Assembly (NCBI GenBank): GCA_903910005.1
Contig: CAIVXW010000394.1
Location: forward strand, 1-9,299
Length of the DNA stretch: 9,299 bases
Direction of reading: 5' to 3'
Source: an uncultured Methylococcaceae bacterium
Lineage (GTDB): Bacteria > Pseudomonadota > Gammaproteobacteria > Methylococcales > Methylococcaceae
This document shows, piece after piece, positions 7,360-9,299 of this stretch. Every line of letters begins with the position of its first letter. The stretch's first letter is position 1. The notes beneath the pieces were generated by a model that was not told where the DNA came from, ran no database searches, and saw nothing but the letters and a program-made list of their open reading frames with translations. The position numbers and the translations under genes are program-made.

Positions 7360-8015
7360 AAGTCATCCTCCATCATCACAAGGCGGCGCAACCCATCACG
7401 GAACTTGCCAAAGCTGGGCGATACATTACGGTCAGGCTCAAGGAGTGGCCCGATTTTCTCCGCCCATTCATGTTTCAGCTTGCCTGGCAGCGGCCAACCG
7501 GTTTTTTTGATCTCGGCTGAACCACCGAGGTAGACGGCATCCGCCAACAGTTCCCACGTATCGCACGCGCTATCTTGCACATAGCGGTTCAACACTTCAG
7601 TCCTGGCGCGTGGATAGGCATCTGTCAGCGCCTGCCTGTCGCCCAGATACCAGGCTTCAACTTCCTCGATGGCCAACCGGAACAGCGTGTTGGGCGCCGG
7701 ATTGCAGCCTGCAGCCAATATTCTGAGTTCATCCAGAAACGCCCTGCAGCAGCGCTTGTCTGTGTCCAGCACGACCACCACGGCATCAATCCCGGGCGTT
7801 TTTCCATACCCCTGCAGCAGGCGGGGCAACTGATCAAGCAGTATTCGCTTTGCCGGATCGGCTCTACCCTTCAGGTTTTTTGGAATACGTCCTATGCCTT
7901 TGTACGCATGCATATTCCAGGTATGTGGTTCGCCATATTCGCCAAGCAGCTTGGGCAACACAGCTTCCAGCAGCTTCTGTCCAGAGCTGTCTTCCACCAG
8001 TATCTCGATGTGCAT
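7356..8015 (-). CDS. DUF4276-like protein with TOPRIM-type acidic motifs
   Basis: A 219-residue soluble protein. MHIEILVEDSSGQKLLEAVL (residues 1-20) places a conserved Glu8 after the first strand. VVVVLDTDKRCCRAF (79-93) gives the DxD pair Asp84/Asp86, and LAIEEVEAWYLGD (114-126) is a further acidic motif. This order (Glu, DxD, then an IExVExWxLGD segment) is what I associate with DUF4276, whose fold is TOPRIM-like, as in OLD-family nucleases. The gene follows ATPase 1 with only GGG between stop and ATG, and GAGG (8022-8025) lies six bases upstream of the start. An ABC ATPase encoded beside a TOPRIM protein resembles a split OLD/Gabija-type nuclease. DNA cleavage is inferred, not shown; a regulatory role is possible. 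Confidence 0.83.
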   Translation of the reverse strand: MHIEILVEDSSGQKLLEAVLPKLLGEYGEPHTWNMHAYKGIGRIPKNLKGRADPAKRILLDQLPRLLQGYGKTPGIDAVVVVLDTDKRCCRAFLDELRILAAGCNPAPNTLFRLAIEEVEAWYLGDRQALTDAYPRARTEVLNRYVQDSACDTWELLADAVYLGGSAEIKKTGWPLPGKLKHEWAEKIGPLLEPDRNVSPSFGKFRDGLRRLVMMEDDL

Positions 8016-8018
8016 CCC

Positions 8019-9248
8019 TCACCTCGCATCAAGATAGTCGCTGTACCACAGCCCACCTAGCGGCAAACCTTCGGCCACCAGGTTCCTCACCACTTCAAAC
8101 TCGGATGCCCGGCGGATGGTAGAAAAACCATCTGTCCCTTTTTCCAGTATCCACACCTCTTCCGGCGAGAGAGCATCCACAAAATAGGGCTGATGCGTCG
8201 TAACAAACACCTGTGGCGCATTCTTTTTGCCCGTGGCATGCAACCGGAATTCCTGCGCCAGTGCCTCCAGCAGCTTGTGATACAGCCCGTTTTCCGGCTC
8301 CTCGATACAGATAAATGGCGGCGGCTCGGGATCTTCCAGCAGCAGCAGGTAGGCAAACATCTTCAACGTGCCGTCCGACATCTGCTGGGCAAAGAAAGGA
8401 TCACCAAACGCACCGTCGTTGAAACGCAGCAGTACGCGCTTGTCGTCCGTCACCCTGGTGTCGATCTTCGCGATTCCGGGAATTTTGCTGGCGATGCGCT
8501 CCAGAATGCTCTTGAAGCGATCCTTGTGCTCACGCTCCATGAACTGCACCACGTTGCCGATGTTGTCGCCGTGCACGTTCAAATGCCGTTGCGGACCTGC
8601 AGTCGGCAAACCGCGTGCGGCATCCGGGTAAAAATATGAGAGGTACCAGCCTTTGAGGAAGTCCCTGAACTTGCGAATGCGCGGATGTTCCTTCAGCGTC
8701 CCCAGGGTTGAAATACCCAGTTCACGCGGATCGGTCAGCTCCACCGGAGTGCTGGCACTATCCTCTTCCTCCGTGTCGCCAATGGCCTCTTCACCGGCCC
8801 AAACAGAGCCTTTGCCACGATCCAGGCGCAAAAACGGGTAAGGTCGGCCGTATTTCTGGTTCTTTCGGCGCTGGCGCAACATTTCGGAAAGAACAAAAGG
8901 CCGACCGTTGGCATCCAGATCGATCGCCAACTCGTAGGTGATAGGGCGCTCGTTTTGAGCTTCGCGGTAATAGATCTCGAAACGGATTGGCTCGGTCACA
9001 CTCTTGGATCGCATGCGCTCGAATCCGCCTCGCTGCTTCATGTCGCAAGCCGTCTCCACATCGGTAGCCAAACAGTCCGCGACAAAACCGAAAGCATCGA
9101 ACAAGGTACTTTTGCCCACGCCGTTCTTGCCGATTACCACGGTGAACGGTGTGAGTGGATCGCCTGCATGCTCCCCGGAAAGTTTCCCCAAGGCCACATC
9201 GCGCAATGCCCGAAAGTTCTGTACCCGGAATCCTTCGATAGTGGCCAT
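8019..9248 (-). CDS. ATPase 1: RecF/SMC-like AAA_21 ATPase paired with DUF4276
   Basis: A 409-residue ABC-type ATPase, complete in all motifs: N-terminal strand MATIEGFRVQNFRALRDV, Walker A GKNGVGKS (residues 40-47), signature QQMSDGTLKMFAYLLLL (288-304), Walker B FICIEEPENGL (312-322) and H-loop VFVTTHQPYF (347-356). The region between Walker A and the signature (about 50-285) is a lid or short coil rather than a long SMC arm. The last 50 residues, ending GGLWYSDYLDAR, form a tail after the ATPase core. The family commonly works with an effector encoded next door; here the DUF4276 gene follows at once. The start is supported by GGAGG (9257-9261) eight bases upstream and by abutment with the previous stop (TGAATG). 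A truncated paralogue of its first 40 codons lies before the helicase gene. Confidence 0.9.
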   Translation of the reverse strand: MATIEGFRVQNFRALRDVALGKLSGEHAGDPLTPFTVVIGKNGVGKSTLFDAFGFVADCLATDVETACDMKQRGGFERMRSKSVTEPIRFEIYYREAQNERPITYELAIDLDANGRPFVLSEMLRQRRKNQKYGRPYPFLRLDRGKGSVWAGEEAIGDTEEEDSASTPVELTDPRELGISTLGTLKEHPRIRKFRDFLKGWYLSYFYPDAARGLPTAGPQRHLNVHGDNIGNVVQFMEREHKDRFKSILERIASKIPGIAKIDTRVTDDKRVLLRFNDGAFGDPFFAQQMSDGTLKMFAYLLLLEDPEPPPFICIEEPENGLYHKLLEALAQEFRLHATGKKNAPQVFVTTHQPYFVDALSPEEVWILEKGTDGFSTIRRASEFEVVRNLVAEGLPLGGLWYSDYLDAR

Positions 9249-9255
9249 TCAGTTC
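9129..9255. repeat. Direct repeat, upstream copy (cassette boundary)
   Basis: This copy covers the first 40 codons of the intact ATPase 1 plus the 7 bases GAACTGA upstream of its ATG. It matches 5693-5819 in the same orientation. Farther upstream the two contexts differ: GGAGGA precedes this copy, while TCGAGC precedes the other. This limits the shared block to about 127 bp. Confidence 0.8.
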
Positions 9256-9299
9256 TCCTCCGTTCTGGTCAGTGCCATGTCATAGAGCGTCAGCAGCTT
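9249..9299 (-). CDS. C-terminal end of the upstream gene (PglX by position only)
   Basis: The minus frame from the right edge reads KLLTLYDMALTRTEEN and then TGA at 9251-9249, directly followed by the ATG of ATPase 1. The codons run in frame with GGAGGAG, which serves as the ATPase 1 ribosome binding site. Only 16 residues are visible, too few to identify the protein. In BREX type 3 the gene before brxHII is the adenine methyltransferase pglXI, so this tail most likely belongs to it, but that is inference from gene order. Confidence 0.5.
   Translation of the reverse strand, partial: KLLTLYDMALTRTEEN

Overview
The window is a dense, single-direction defence operon on the minus strand of a moderately GC-rich bacterium. 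GC content, codon use and NTG starts preceded by GGAGG fit a proteobacterium; I cannot name the species. There are no RNA genes, CRISPR arrays or transposases, and almost no non-coding DNA. Neighbouring genes abut or overlap by 4 bases (ATGA or GTGA), so they are probably co-transcribed and translationally coupled.

Read in the direction of transcription (right to left), the window holds: the last 16 codons of an upstream gene, likely the BREX methyltransferase PglX by position only; an SMC/RecF-type ATPase (ATPase 1); a DUF4276/TOPRIM-like protein; a second AAA ATPase (ATPase 2); a small protein with a PD-(D/E)xK-like motif; a 40-codon remnant of a second copy of ATPase 1; a large SNF2-family helicase (BrxHII type); a PglZ phosphatase-fold protein; and a final BrxA-like helical protein cut by the window edge. 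The helicase-PglZ-last gene order matches the end of a BREX type 3 locus (brxF-brxC-pglXI-brxHII-pglZ-brxA).

Two ATPase plus nuclease-like pairs sit where pglXI and brxHII would normally be neighbours. They look like an accessory defence cassette inserted into the BREX operon. The cassette is bounded by a degenerate direct repeat of about 127 bp: the first 40 codons of ATPase 1 plus 7 bases upstream, present again just before the helicase. The downstream copy stops within the Walker A motif, two bases short of the helicase ribosome binding site, which marks a recombination junction.

A second oddity is the 5' end of pglZ, where a run of consecutive short palindromes (about 139 bp) is translated in frame as a low-complexity N-terminal extension. 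It looks like an inserted REP-like hairpin array.
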